A DNA stretch of 64,000 nucleotides from Antilocapra americana (Eukaryota; Chordata; Mammalia; Artiodactyla; Antilocapridae): assembly GCA_007570785.1 (NCBI GenBank), contig ML664161.1:2763260-2827259 (forward strand), read 5' to 3'. Position 1 is the stretch's first letter. Each line of letters begins with the position of its first letter. Below the pieces are notes generated by a model. That model was not told where the DNA came from. It saw only the letters and a list, made by a program, of their open reading frames with translations, and made no database searches. Shown piece by piece: positions 22,709 to 33,599 of this stretch. A program made the translations under genes and the position numbers.

Positions 22709-23279
22709 AGAAGTATGGAGAAATAACTGAAAATGTCTGGTAGTCTGGCAAAATCAGCATGTTTCCATCAAGGCTCTTGTTCAATATATCTACCACCAGC
22801 TTGGTTTTCCCCTGCACTGTGATTTTTATCCTCATTTGGGTACCAAGAGAGCTATGGCAGCTACATGCTTTATTTTCACTCACATCTATTCAGAGCAGCC
22901 CAGAAAACATAATGGAAGCAACATTTGTAATTAAAAACTTCTAGACACTATGTTTAGAAAAGTAAATAAAGCCAGGTGAAATCATTTCAATTATATATCT
23001 TATTTAACCCCTATAATAAAAATAGCCTTATTCCAGCACTTACTTTGCAGAAACATATTTTTGAGACTTTTTAAAAAGTTTTTGAGATATTTCCTTTTCA
23101 GTCAGATCTTGGGAATTTGATTTGTATTGAATGTCTCAATTGGGACACAAAATTTTAATCAGAAGCATTTAATGTATATTTAATAAACATACAGTTGAGA
23201 AAATAGATTCATATACCCCAAGGTTTTTTGTTTTAATATACTTAACACTTTTCCAGTCATGAATGTATGTATTTTTAAA
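22709..23279. other. No recognised feature
   Basis: AT-rich. The frames at 22683-22883 and 22759-22944 have no domain. Confidence 0.45.
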
Positions 23280-23402
23280 TCTAAATAAAAATTAATTAAA
23301 ATTAAACACAATTTTAAAATTTATTTCTTAGTTATATTAGCCACATTTTAAGTACTCAGGAACCTCATGTGGTCAGTAGCTACTATGTTGGACAGCCTGA
23401 TT
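23280..23402 (+). mobile_element. Half of an old hAT-type DNA transposon MITE
   Basis: ATTAATTAAAATTAAACACA is followed by TATTAGCCACATTTTAAGTAC, CATGTGGTCAGTAGCTAC and TTGGACAGCCTG. These are the right half of a common mammalian nonautonomous DNA transposon ('gtggctagtggctaccgtattggacag'). I do not name the subfamily. Confidence 0.55.
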
Positions 23403-24004
23403 ATAGAGATACGTCTTCTGAGACAGGAGAAATATTTCTATTATTTTCCCTCACCCACTAGTAATCGTTCTTTGTAATTTTCAGGCTAGCTTATGTCATA
23501 TATTCTTTTCTAAGACAGTTCCTACAAAAGTGATGACATGCAGCTTTAGAGAATTCGTTCTCAACTCTCTCTGTAAGTTAGATTCATTTAGAGAATTTTA
23601 TTTTTTTAATGCCTATATCCTATTCTTACATTCAGAATTCCTGATGGATTTAATTGATGATGAGTCTCAAACTGTTATTTTTAAATCTTTCTAAGAGAAA
23701 AGGAGTTAAAGATATAGGAGTTCTGTGTTCCTACCAACAATTGAAATATAATCTCTGGGATAGACCCTAGGCACTGCTGTGATTCTAATCCCAAGTCAAG
23801 GAAGAGAATAAATCATTGCTAAAAATCAAGACTCAGTCTTGAAACTTGTGCTTAGAATAGATTCTCTTGACAACACAAGAGCTTCATGAAGTGAAAAGAT
23901 GATTATCAAAAACAGAAGGTTCAATTCTGCTAAAAAAGGAAAAATGCATTCTATCTAGATTACCAACCATGTCTGATACATTTTCTGGATTTTCTTTCCA
24001 ATTC
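23403..24004. other. Unique flank left of the U6atac-L1 insertion
   Basis: No recognised repeat or gene. It provides unique sequence for locating the empty site in other species. Confidence 0.5.
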
Positions 24005-24019
24005 TAAAATTTATTTTTG

Positions 24020-24145
24020 GTGTTGTATGAAAGGAGAGAAGGTTAGCACCCACCTTGATAAGGATGGAAGAGGCTCTTGGGCCTGACAACACGCATACGG
24101 TTAAGGCATTGCCACATACTTCGTGGCATCTAACCACTTTTTTTT
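24020..24145 (+). pseudogene. U6atac snRNA retrocopy, full length, fused to L1
   Basis: U6atac is the catalytic snRNA of the minor (U12-type) spliceosome. The copy starts at the first nucleotides (GTGTTGTATGAAAGG). It retains the 5'-splice-site pairing region AAGGAGAGAAGG, the U4atac-pairing region around GATGGAAGAGG, the internal CTGACAACACGCATACGG and the 3' stem-loop (TGCCACATACTTCGTGGCA), and ends AACCAC followed by T8 (24138-24145). From memory of the human RNA I count about seven substitutions. Mammalian U6atac genes use an external pol III promoter upstream, and here only AT-rich target DNA lies upstream. It is therefore probably not transcribed as a normal gene. It shares its 5' TSD with the L1 directly downstream (24146), so both arrived in one event. 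Position and identity are clear; lack of function is inferred. Confidence 0.93.
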
Positions 24146-26281
24146 AGAAATAAAAGGATTCCAGATTGGAAAAGGAGAAGTAAAACTCATTGTTTGCATA
24201 TAACATGATCCTCTACATAGAAAACCCTAAAGACTCCACTAGAAAATTAGTAGAACTAATTAATGAATATAGTAAAGTTGCAGGATGTAAAATCAACACA
24301 CAGAAATCCCTTGCATTTCTATACACTTACAATCAGAAAACAGAAAGAAATTAAGGAAACAATTCCATTTACCATCGAAACAAAAAGAATAAAATACTTA
24401 GGAATATATCTACCTAAAGAAACAAAAGACCTGTATATAGAAAACTATAAAACACCAATGAAAGAAATCAAAGAGGACACAAATAGATGGAGAAATATAC
24501 TGTGTTTATGGATCAGAAGAATCAATATAGTGAAAATGAGTATACTACCCAAAGCAATCTATAGATTCCATGCAATTCCTATCAAGCTACCAGCAGTCTT
24601 TTTCAGAGAACTAGAACAAATAATCTCACAATTTATATGGAAATGCAAAAAACCTTGAATAGCCAAAGCAATCTTGAGAAAGAAGAATGGAGCTGGAAGA
24701 ATCAACCTGCTTGCCTTCAATCTCTACTACAAAGCCACAGTCATCAAGACAGTATGGTACTGGCACAAAGACAGAAATATAGATCAATGGAACAAAATAG
24801 AAAGCCCAGAGACAAATCCACACACCTGTGAACACCTTATCTTTGACAAAAGAGGCAAGAATATACAATGCAGAAAAGACAATCTTTTTAACAAGTGATG
24901 CTGGGAAAACTGGTCAACCACTTGTAAAAGAATGAAACTAGAACACTTTCTAACACCATACACAAAAATAAACTCAAAATATATTAAAGATCTAAACATA
25001 AGACCAGAAACTATAAAATTCCTAGAGGAAAACATAGGCAAAACACTCTCCGACATAAACCAAGGCAGGATCCTCTAAGACCCACCTGCCAGAATATTGG
25101 AAATAAAAGCAAAAATAAACAAATGGGACCTAATTAAAATTAAAAGCTTCTGCACAACAAAGGAAACTATAAGCAAGGTGTAAAGACAGCCTTCAGAATG
25201 GGAGAAAATAATAGCAAACGAAGCAACAGACAAACAATTGATCTCAAAAATATACAAGCAACTCCTGTAACTCAATTCCAGAAAAATAAACGACTCAATC
25301 AAAAAGTGGGCCAAAGAACTAAACAGATATTTCTCCAAAGAAGACATACAAATGGCTAACAAGCACATGAAAAGATGCTCAACTTCACTCATTATCAGAG
25401 AAATGCAAATCAAAACCACAATGAGGTACCATTTCACACCAGTCAGAATGGCTGCCATCCAAAAGTCCACAAACAATAAATGCTGGAGAAGATGTGGAGA
25501 AAAAGGAACTCTCTTACACTGTTGGTGGGAACGCAAACTAGTACAGCCACTATGGAGAACAGTGTGGAGAGTCCTTAAAAATCTGGAAATAGAACTGTCA
25601 GATGACCCAGCAATCCCACTGCTGGGCATACACACCAAGAAAACCAGAATTGAAAGAGACACGTGTACCTCAGTGTTCATCGCAGCACTGTCTACAATAG
25701 CCAGGACATGGAAGCAACCTAGATGCCCATAAACTGACGAATGGATAAGAAAGCAGTGGTACATATACACAATGGAATATTACTCAGCCATTAAAAAGAA
25801 TACATTCAAATCAGTTCTAATAAGGTTGATGAAACTGAAGCCTATTATACAGAGTGAAATAAGCCAGAAGGAAAAGCAACAGTACAATATACTAACACAT
25901 ATATATATAGGATTTAGAAAGATCGTAATGATAACCCTGTATGCGAGACAGCAGAAGAGACACAGATGTATAGAACTGTCTTTTGGACTCCATAGGAGAG
26001 GGTGAGGGTGGGATGATATGGGAGAATGACACTGAAGCATGTAAATTATCATATGTGAAACGAATCACCAGCCCTGGCCTGATGCATGATATGGGGTACT
26101 TGGGGCTGGTGCACCAGGAAGACCCAGAGGGATGGAATCGCAGAAGGAGGTGGGAGAGGGGTTCTGAAAGGGGAACACATGTACACTCATGGCAGATTCA
26201 TGTCAATGTATGGCAAAACCAACACAATATTGCAAAGTAAAAAGTCTCTATTAAATTTTTTATAATAAAAAAACAAATAAA
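24146..26281 (+). mobile_element. 5'-truncated ruminant L1 (3' part of ORF2, 3' UTR, A-rich tail)
   Basis: About 2.1 kb of ORF2 from AGAAATAAAAGGATTCC onward carries the late reverse transcriptase and C-terminal region. Frames at 24263-24658, 24674-24898, 25352-25732 and 25772-26005 are pieces of the broken ORF2; the last includes [10 protein letters not shown], typical of the L1 ORF2 C-terminus. In-frame stops and frameshifts make it dead. The 3' UTR (TGATATGGGAGAATG, GGGGTTCTGAAAGGGG, GTATGGCAAAACC) ends in an A-rich tail. TAAAATTTATTTTTGGT at 24005-24021 and 26282-26298 is a perfect 17-bp TSD that encloses both this L1 and the upstream U6atac copy. Confidence 0.95.
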
Positions 26282-26298
26282 TAAAATTTATTTTTGGT

Positions 26299-26939
26299 CT
26301 CCATTACTGCCTTTATGCTGTTGATCCTTTAAATATTGGTGTTCTCCTAGGTTCTGTTTGCTATCAGCTTCTTTTAAAAATAACCATATATTTTGCTTTG
26401 TTTCTCTCTTCCCTGTCTTGAGTTTTGACTACCGTCTATAATCTGACGTTTCCTGGCTCCACTTCGTTGTCTCCTAAATTTCAAGTGATCACTTGGAAAT
26501 GCTCCTAATTCTTTGTATCTTAACTGCCAGATTTGTTTTTTCACATGAACTTTTGGTACTCAGTATAAATCAGAAATTTGTATTGCTTTTGTGTGATAGC
26601 AGTTAGTATATGTTGTAGGAGCATAATTTACACCTAAAATTATTGTTACAAATTTCAGCTATGCAGAGAATTATTTTTTTTGTTTATCTTCTTAAAGTTA
26701 GAGCTATCAAATTTACCTCTGACTCCAATTTGCAATTTTAATGTGCTTAAAATGATAAGTATAGTATGACAATGCCTGAAAATCTATAAAAGTCTTAGGA
26801 AAAGTGTGATTTTTTTTTTTAATGTGCTGGAATACAGCTTTGATATTGTTTTTCCAGGATCACTAGTAAAACAATTAATGCCAAAACACAAATTTGCCAT
26901 ATTTATTTGACCTTCCTCAGGCCTCTCTTTAGTAGTTTC
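26299..26939. other. Unique right flank; no gene
   Basis: No recognised repeat. Several T-runs, including T10 near 26811-26820. Confidence 0.5.
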
Positions 26940-26951
26940 TAGCAGGGTGAA

Positions 26952-27144
26952 GTAGCAGGGTCTTCCCTAGTGGCTCAGAAGGTAAAGAGTCTGCCTGCAA
27001 TGCAGGAGACTGGGGTTTGATCCCTGAGTCAGGAAGATCCCCTGGAGAAAGAAATGGCAACCCACTCCAATATTCTTGTCTGGAAAATCCCATGGATGGA
27101 ATCGCCTAGTGGGCTACTCTCCTACTGACTTTCACATACATATA
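26952..27144 (+). mobile_element. Bov-tA SINE with 12-bp TSD
   Basis: CTTCCCTAGTGGCTCAGAAG, TTTGATCCCTGAGTCAGG and CCAATATTCTTGTCTGG are Bov-tA. TAGCAGGGTGAA at 26940-26951 and 27145-27156 is a perfect TSD. The 3' part is shortened. Confidence 0.92.
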
Positions 27145-27286
27145 TAGCAGGGTGAAAAGGCTTTCAAGGAATGTGTTAGAGAAAGATACTTATCTGTTAT
27201 ATGGGAGGAATAGACAGAAAATCTACACACAATTATGTTAGAATGATTTGAAAGTATGACCAATATACATTTTCCAGAATGGGAAC

Positions 27287-27600
27287 AGCAAGGATATCAA
27301 ACCAATCAATCCTAAGGAAAATCAACCCTGAATATTTATTGGAAGCACTGATGCTGGAGCTGAAACTCCAATACTTTGGTCACCTGATGCAAAGAGCCAA
27401 CTCATTGGAAAAGACCCTGATGCTTTGAAAAAATCCAAGGCAAAGGAGAATAGGGTGACAAAGGATGAAATGGTTGGATAGCATCGCTAATTCAGTGGAC
27501 ATGAAGTTGGGTAAATTCCTGGAGATGGTGGAGGACATAGGGAGGCCTGGCATGCTGCAGCCCATGGGGTTGCAAAGAGTCAGATGTGACTTAGCACCTG
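27287..27600 (+). mobile_element. BovB LINE 3' end
   Basis: CAATCCTAAGGAAAATCAAC, GAAACTCCAATACTTTGGTC, GGAGGCCTGGCATGCTGCAG and GGGGTTGCAAAGAGTCAG are BovB terminal sequence. The copy is 5'-truncated and moderately diverged. Confidence 0.88.
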
Positions 27601-27605
27601 AACAA

Positions 27606-27868
27606 GATGAATAGGATCTGATGCCACAATATAAATGTGGTGGCTCTAGTTGGAAACATTGTATAGTTTACTTGAAATTTGCTAAGAGGATAAAGCTTAA
27701 ATATTCTTGCAAAAAAGATAACTATGTGAGGTGATGGGTATGAAAATTATTTAGATAAAGGCAGGAAACCCTTGTACAATGTTTATACGAGTCAAATCAT
27801 CATGACATACACTTTAAATATCTTAAAGTTTATATGTTAATTATATCTCAATAAAGCTGATTTTTTTA
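27606..27868 (+). mobile_element. L1 3' UTR (older mammalian subfamily)
   Basis: TTACTTGAAATTTGCTAAGAG, AACTATGTGAGGTGATGGGT, TCATCATGACATACACTTTAA and ATTATATCTCAATAAAGCTG are in the order of L1MA/MB-type 3' UTRs. Confidence 0.8.
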
Positions 27869-28117
27869 ATGTAATAAAGCACTTAATGAAAAGGGGAGGA
27901 TGAGAATCCAGTCACTAGAACTGACCCCAGACACATTATTGAAAAGAGTATTCTCCCATCCTTCTCCCTTTGTTCTCCTTGATGCCACCTTTGGACAGAT
28001 GTTCTAGTAAGATTATCATCACTTTTGATGTACTTTTTCATATACTTCCTTACTCTCTATAATTCATTGCCTCCATAACTCAAAAATATTAATGGTTTAT
28101 TTATTATGCAAAATCAG

Positions 28118-28316
28118 TTTCCCAAAATGGTACAGTGGTAAAGAATCCCCCTGCCAATTCAGGAGCCTCAGATCTGATCCTTGGATTGGAAAGATATCCT
28201 AGAGTAGGAAATGGCAACCCACTCCAGTATTCTAGCCTGAGAAATCCCATGGACAGAGGAGCCTGTAGTCCATGGGGTCACAAAGAGTTGGATATGAGTG
28301 AGCATGCACAGCAGCC
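28118..28316 (+). mobile_element. Bov-tA SINE
   Basis: GGTACAGTGGTAAAGAATCC, CAACCCACTCCAGTATTCTA and CCATGGGGTCACAAAGAGT are Bov-tA. The start of the head is diverged. Confidence 0.88.
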
Positions 28317-28549
28317 AGCATTACATTAAATCATTGTGCACATGTGTTAGGATTACAGAATTGGGGAAATAATTTTACTAAAAATAAGCATAACAATTGT
28401 AATGACTACCATTTATTGAATTCAGATACATGTCTCAGAAACTCCATCTAAATTAATCTTCTAAACTATTTCACTTTTGAGAAGACAAAAAGAGAGAAAT
28501 TAAAAACTAAGAATGAACATAAGTGTTGCAAAGACATGAGCTATTATTT

Positions 28550-28830
28550 TCATTCACTGACAGCAGATATGCAAAATGGTAGAGTCTATTTAGAAAACAA
28601 GTTTGCAGTTGGTTTAGAAGTGAAAACATACAGCTATCAATGTCCCATTCATTCAATATCTATGCATTTATAATAGAAAAGAAAACATAAAGACTTATAC
28701 AAATGTTCATAGTAGCTTCATTTATAATAGCCCACAAGTTTACTACCAAAAACAAAGGGTCATTTTGAAACATGTAGAAGATGAATTAGATAAAATACTA
28801 AGTATTATTAAATAATTTTTAAAAATAGGG
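28550..28830 (+). mobile_element. Decayed L1 fragment
   Basis: AAAGACTTATACAAATGTTC and ATAGTAGCTTCATTTATAATAG match the old L1 ORF2 segment 'acaaatgttcatagcagctttatt'. Highly diverged. Confidence 0.55.
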
Positions 28831-29289
28831 GAAACTATTTGTTATATTAAGTGAAAAGATTTTTGATAATACTTTGCAAAGATTAAGTAAACCCTGCTTG
28901 ATTGGTTCTAAAACTTCAGTTTGCACAAGGATTTAAAGAAGTTGAGACTCATCCAGAATCTCCACCAGAATTCCTGATCATTATTTTCTGGAATGAGACA
29001 AGGGGAAAAAGGAAAATGTAGGTCTGGGAAAAGGAGATAAATGTGCTTCTTCCAGCTGCCTCTGCTAAAGAGTTTCTATTTTGTTTTTGAATAACCTTTT
29101 CATGCCCGTGCAATGCATGGAATGGAACCAACAGTTATAGCATGAACACACACACACACACAAAATACCAAAAATGCAGTGCAAAATGAACGGTAATGGC
29201 CTGTATTTCAGGAGATAGGTATAGATAGATGCATAGATAGATGATAGGTTTTCTTTCAGAAATGTGAACAGAAGAGAGAAGCTGTGATT
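28831..29289. repeat. Mostly unrecognised, with CA and GATA simple repeats
   Basis: An (AC)8-type run lies at about 29147-29163 and an imperfect GATA/TAGA tract at about 29213-29250. Otherwise nothing was recognised. Two minus-strand frames (28949-29131, 29065-29352) have no domain. Confidence 0.6.
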
Positions 29290-29440
29290 ACCTAGAGGAG
29301 TCAGGTGGAGGGTGAGAGAGACAGCCAAGAGGAAGGGGATATATGTATACATGTAGCTGATTCACATTGATATACAGCAGAAACTAATATAACAGAGTAA
29401 AGGAATTATGCTCTCCAATTTAAAAAAAAATTTAAAAAGA
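29290..29440 (+). mobile_element. L1 3'-end fragment
   Basis: GAGAGACAGCCAAGAGGAAG, CATGTAGCTGATTCACATTG and CAGCAGAAACTAATATAACA, then A-rich sequence, form a short artiodactyl L1 3' UTR tail. Confidence 0.75.
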
Positions 29441-31340
29441 GAGAAGGAAATTAGTACATCAGATTTTCAGATTTGGTGAAGATATATATGGGTTTCCATA
29501 TCCATTGGCTGGTTCTTCTTGAAGTAGCTGTTAGAATTAAGACTGAAAAGATAGGTTAGTGCCACACTAAGGGAAGGGCTGAATTTAAACACATAAATAC
29601 AGAGATATCATTGAAAGATCTGCAGTATTGAGACAGTGTGTAATGAATATGTGCCTAAAAGTTTACATTAGAATGTTAAAATGGAGTCTTCTGTTAGTAC
29701 TGACAATGAAATAAAGGGCTAAAGTCAATAGAATTAGTCAATTAATTGTTAGAGAAAGCTTAAAAGCAAAGAGAAGAATTAAGTCAACAAGATCTCCTCT
29801 TTGTGTGACTCCTATTTTCAGAAGGTATAAACTCAGGAAAAAGTAGTTTTGGAGCAAAAGGCTGACATGCAATTACTGAGTTAGTCAAGAGTTTTCATTG
29901 GATTTTGTTGTTTCTGAAGTTGGTAAGTTCTTGGACAATAAAACAAGGGGAAAAAAATATCATCTTAGTAATGGTAATTTTTAAAGGGAGCTATGATCAT
30001 TTCAAGTTTAGCATTTTTAGAACAATAATATATAATCTAATTTGAATACATTTATATTTACTTGCTTATTTTGAAACCTGTAATGAATATTAATATTATT
30101 ATATTTATAATTTTCAAAATTATGCAAAAAGCATTATTTTTGAGAAATGAAAATGCTGCAAAAGAACTACTTGCAGTAAATTTGTGAATTTGTTCTTAAA
30201 ATTAAATATATATGCATAAATATGTTTATCTAATAGCTCTTGATAAAGATAAAATATTTTCAAATTGAAATTTTGCATAAGTAAAAGCTATAGTTTTATA
30301 TATATATATATATATAATAGATTATACAGGGCTCAATTATAGTTTTAAAGATGATTTTTTTTTCTCATACTTCTAAGTTTTGAGGTACCTGTAGATTTAA
30401 TATTTTGACTATAATAGCAATGTAGCAATGTTCTTTTAATTGTGTTAGTTTTTCTCAATTCATTATCAAATATGCAACACTGCTGCAAACCCTTAAGAGC
30501 CAGCCCAGTTAAGAAAGGGATGATATGAAGTAGTAACACAGAAATTCTATATTTTCTCACATGAAGAGTTTAACTTGATTCTATTCCTCCATAAGGCAGA
30601 ATTCAGGGGATTCTCAAAGGTTTTAATGTATTAGACTTGAGAAAATATTATTTTGTTCCTGAATAAGAAGTTAAAAATCATTTTATATTAAAATAAGTTG
30701 CTTGTATTTATTATATTTGTTTTCTATTTATAAGAATATATTTCAATTAAATAGAATCACTCTGTTTAGAGCTCTTGGAATTTTACACTAATTTGTTCAT
30801 CTGTATATTTATGCATTGTTTTATATGTCTTCATGACTAAAGATTTTCTACTTCCAATGAGTGAAAATGTCAGAAGCATGTTTCAGTTTTTTGCAGGAAA
30901 AAAAAATAATACAAAACAAACTCTGAAAGCAAATCCTAGATTTTATATATCTATCATTATTATGCTTGTTCACCTCCTTTTCTTCCCCCTATTCATTCTT
31001 AAAGCTTTTTTCAATACTTCTTAACCTCCCTTTCAGGGTCTGTATAGGTCTGTAGAGCCATAAATTGTGCAGTTCACCAAGTTAATTATTTTCATTCTTC
31101 AATTCATTCTCTGTCTCATTGTTGATTGTCCTAACGTAACATGCAGTGCCCACTTGATGTTCACTTTTAGGAGTGAAATGCTTGTAATCTATTTCCCTTT
31201 TATACTATTTTAAGAAACATCTTTCGTAATTATATTTGAACAAAACAGTGAAAATAGGATTTGAACAATATGTGGAAATATATGAATGAAAATCCTAGGA
31301 ATAAATTGTGGCAATTTCTAACATTTATTTAACAACAGAT
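29441..31340. other. No gene recognised; (TA)n at about 30298-30318
   Basis: Very AT-rich. The only clear element is a TA dinucleotide tract. Frames at 30345-30560 (-) and 30833-31024 (+) show no domain. Confidence 0.5.
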
Positions 31341-31353
31341 AGTGCTTCCTATG

Positions 31354-31569
31354 GGGCTTCCCTAGTGGCTCAGATAGTAAAGACTCTACCTGCAATGCGG
31401 GAGACTTAGGTTCCATCCCTAGATTGGGAAACCCCTTGGAGGAGGGCATGTCAACCCTCTCCAGTATTCTTGGCTGGAGAATCCCCATGGACAGAGGAGC
31501 CTGGTGGGCTGTAGTCCATGGGGTCCTAAAGAGCTGGGCAGGACTGAATGACTAAGCACAGCACAATGC
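31354..31569 (+). mobile_element. Bov-tA SINE with 13-bp TSD
   Basis: GGGCTTCCCTAGTGGCTCAG through CCAGTATTCTTGGCTGGAG to GACTAAGCACAGCAC is Bov-tA. AGTGCTTCCTATG (31341-31353) and AGTGCTAACTATG (31570-31582) are the TSD, with two mismatches. Confidence 0.92.
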
Positions 31570-31631
31570 AGTGCTAACTATGAACAATAGTTAAATTCTT
31601 GATAACTTTTGGGTATTAAATACTTACAATG

Positions 31632-31772
31632 ATCTTTTAGAGTAAATGCTGAAACTACTCACATTTTACAGATGAAATTGAGATACTGAGAAATTAAGTA
31701 ATTTTTTTAGGGTCTCACAGTCAGTATGTGGCCATGCCAGGATTTAACTCCAGACAATTTGATTCCAGGTCA
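31632..31772 (+). mobile_element. MIR SINE
   Basis: CATTTTACAGATGAAATTGAGATAC, AATTAAGTAA, GGTCTCACAGTCAGTATGTGG and CAGGATTTAACTCCAG follow the MIR core and its 3' part. Confidence 0.85.
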
Positions 31773-31775
31773 GTA

Positions 31776-33599
31776 ATTCAAGTCTATGCCCCAACCAATA
31801 ATGCCGAAGAAGCTGAAGTTGAACAGTTGTATAAAAACCTACAAGACTTTCTATACGTAACACCCAAAAAAGATATTCTTTTCATTATAGAGGAGTGGAA
31901 TGCAAAAGTAGGAAGTCAAGAAACACCTGGAGTAACAGGCAAATTTGGCCTTGGAATACAGAATGAAGCAGGGCAAAGGCTAATAGAGTTCTGCCAAGAT
32001 AATGCACTGGTCATAGCAAACACCTTCATCCAACAACACAAGAGAAGATCTACACATGGGTATCAACAGATGGTCGACACCAAAATCAGATTGATTATAT
32101 TCTTTGCAGCCAAAGATGGAGAAGCTCTATACAGGCAGGAAAGACAAGACCAGGAGCTGACTGTGGTTCATATCATGATCTCCTTATTGCCAAATTCAGA
32201 CTTAAATTGAAGAAATTAGAAAAAACCACTAGACCATTCAGGTATGACCTAAATCAAATTCCTTATGACTATACGGTGGAAGTGAGAAATATCTAAAGGA
32301 CTAGATATGATAGACAGAATGTCTGATGAACTACGGATGGAAGTTCATGACGTTGTACAGGAGACAGGAATCAAGACCATCTCCAAGAAAAAGAAATGCA
32401 AAAAAAGCAACATGGCTGTCTGAGGAGGCCTTACAAATAGCTGTGAAAAGACAGGAAGTGAAAAGCAAAGGAGAAAAGGAAAGATATACCCATTTGAATG
32501 CAGAATTCCAAAGAATAGCAAGGAGAGATAAGAAAGCCTTCTTCAGTGATCAAGGCAAAGAAATAGAGGAAAGCAATAGAATGGGAAAGACTAGAGATCT
32601 CTTCAAGAAAATTAGAGATAACAAGGGAACATTTCATGCAAAGATGGGCTCAATAAAGGACAGAAATGGTAGGGACCTAACAGAAGCAGAAGATATTAAG
32701 AAGAGGTGGCAAGAATACACAGAAGAGCAGTACAAAAAAGATCTTCACGACTCAGATAATCACAATGGTATGATCACTCACCTAGAGCCAGACATCCTGC
32801 AATGTGAAGTCAAGTAGGCCTTAGGAAGCATCACTACAACAAAGCTAGTGGAGGTGATGATTCCAGTTGAGCTATTTCAAATCCTTAAAGATGATGCTGT
32901 GAAAGTGCTGCACTCAATATGTCAGCAAATATGAAAAACTCAGCAGTGTCCACAGGACTAGAAAAGGTCAGTTTTCATTCCAATCCCAAAGAAAGGCAAT
33001 GCCAAAGAATGCTCGAACTACTGTACAATTGCACGCATCTCGCATACTAGTAAAGTAATGCTCAAAATTCTCCAAGCAAGGCTTCAGCAATACATGAACT
33101 ATGAACTTCCAGATGCTCAAGCTGGATTTAGAAAAGGCAGAGGAACCAGAGATCAAATTGCCAAAACCCGCTGGATCATCAAAACAGCAAGAGAGTTCCA
33201 GAAAAACATCTATTTTTGCTTTATTGGTTATGCCAAAGCCTTTGACTGTGTGGATCACAATAAACTGTGGAAAATTTTGAAAGAGGTGGAAATACCAGAC
33301 CACCCCACCTGCCTCTTGAGAAACCAGTGTTCATTGGAAGGACTGATGTTGAAACTGAAACTCCAATATTTTGGCCACCCGATGCAAAGAGCTGACTCAT
33401 TTGAAAAGACCCTGATGCTGGGAAAGATTGAAGACGGGAGGAGAAGGGGACGACAGAGGATGAGATGGCTGGATGGTGTAATAGACTCAATGGGTGTGGG
33501 TTTGGGTGGACTCTGGGAGTTGGTGGTGGACAGGGAGGCCTGGCATGCTGCGGTTCATGGGGTCGCAAAGGGTCGGACACGAGTGAGCGACTGAACTGA
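31776..33599 (+). mobile_element. BovB LINE, internally deleted, ending at the true 3' terminus
   Basis: BovB encodes an APE-type endonuclease and an RTE-clade reverse transcriptase. The copy starts within the endonuclease domain (QVYAPTNNAEEAEVEQ, WNAKVGSQETPGVTGK in the frame at 31728-32210). It continues through the linker (32326-32817) into early reverse transcriptase (frame 33058-33594: [29 protein letters not shown]). At about 33325 the frame jumps from the reverse transcriptase palm start to the C-terminal [17 protein letters not shown]. The catalytic FADD-type region is missing. It ends GAGCGACTGAACTGAC. Frameshifts separate the three frames, so it is inactive. Confidence 0.93.

Noticed and set aside
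25075..25770. 231-codon minus-strand frame, the longest in the window
   Set aside because: It is antisense to L1 ORF2 and has no protein family resemblance, so it is a shadow frame.
24263..26005. Several long frames that look like reverse-transcriptase gene pieces
   Set aside because: They are parts of one broken L1 ORF2, not separate genes.
31728..33594. Three frames of 160-178 codons resembling an endonuclease/reverse transcriptase gene
   Set aside because: They are fragments of a BovB retrotransposon with frameshifts and a catalytic-region deletion, not a host gene. The first ~16 codons of the first frame are MIR read-through.
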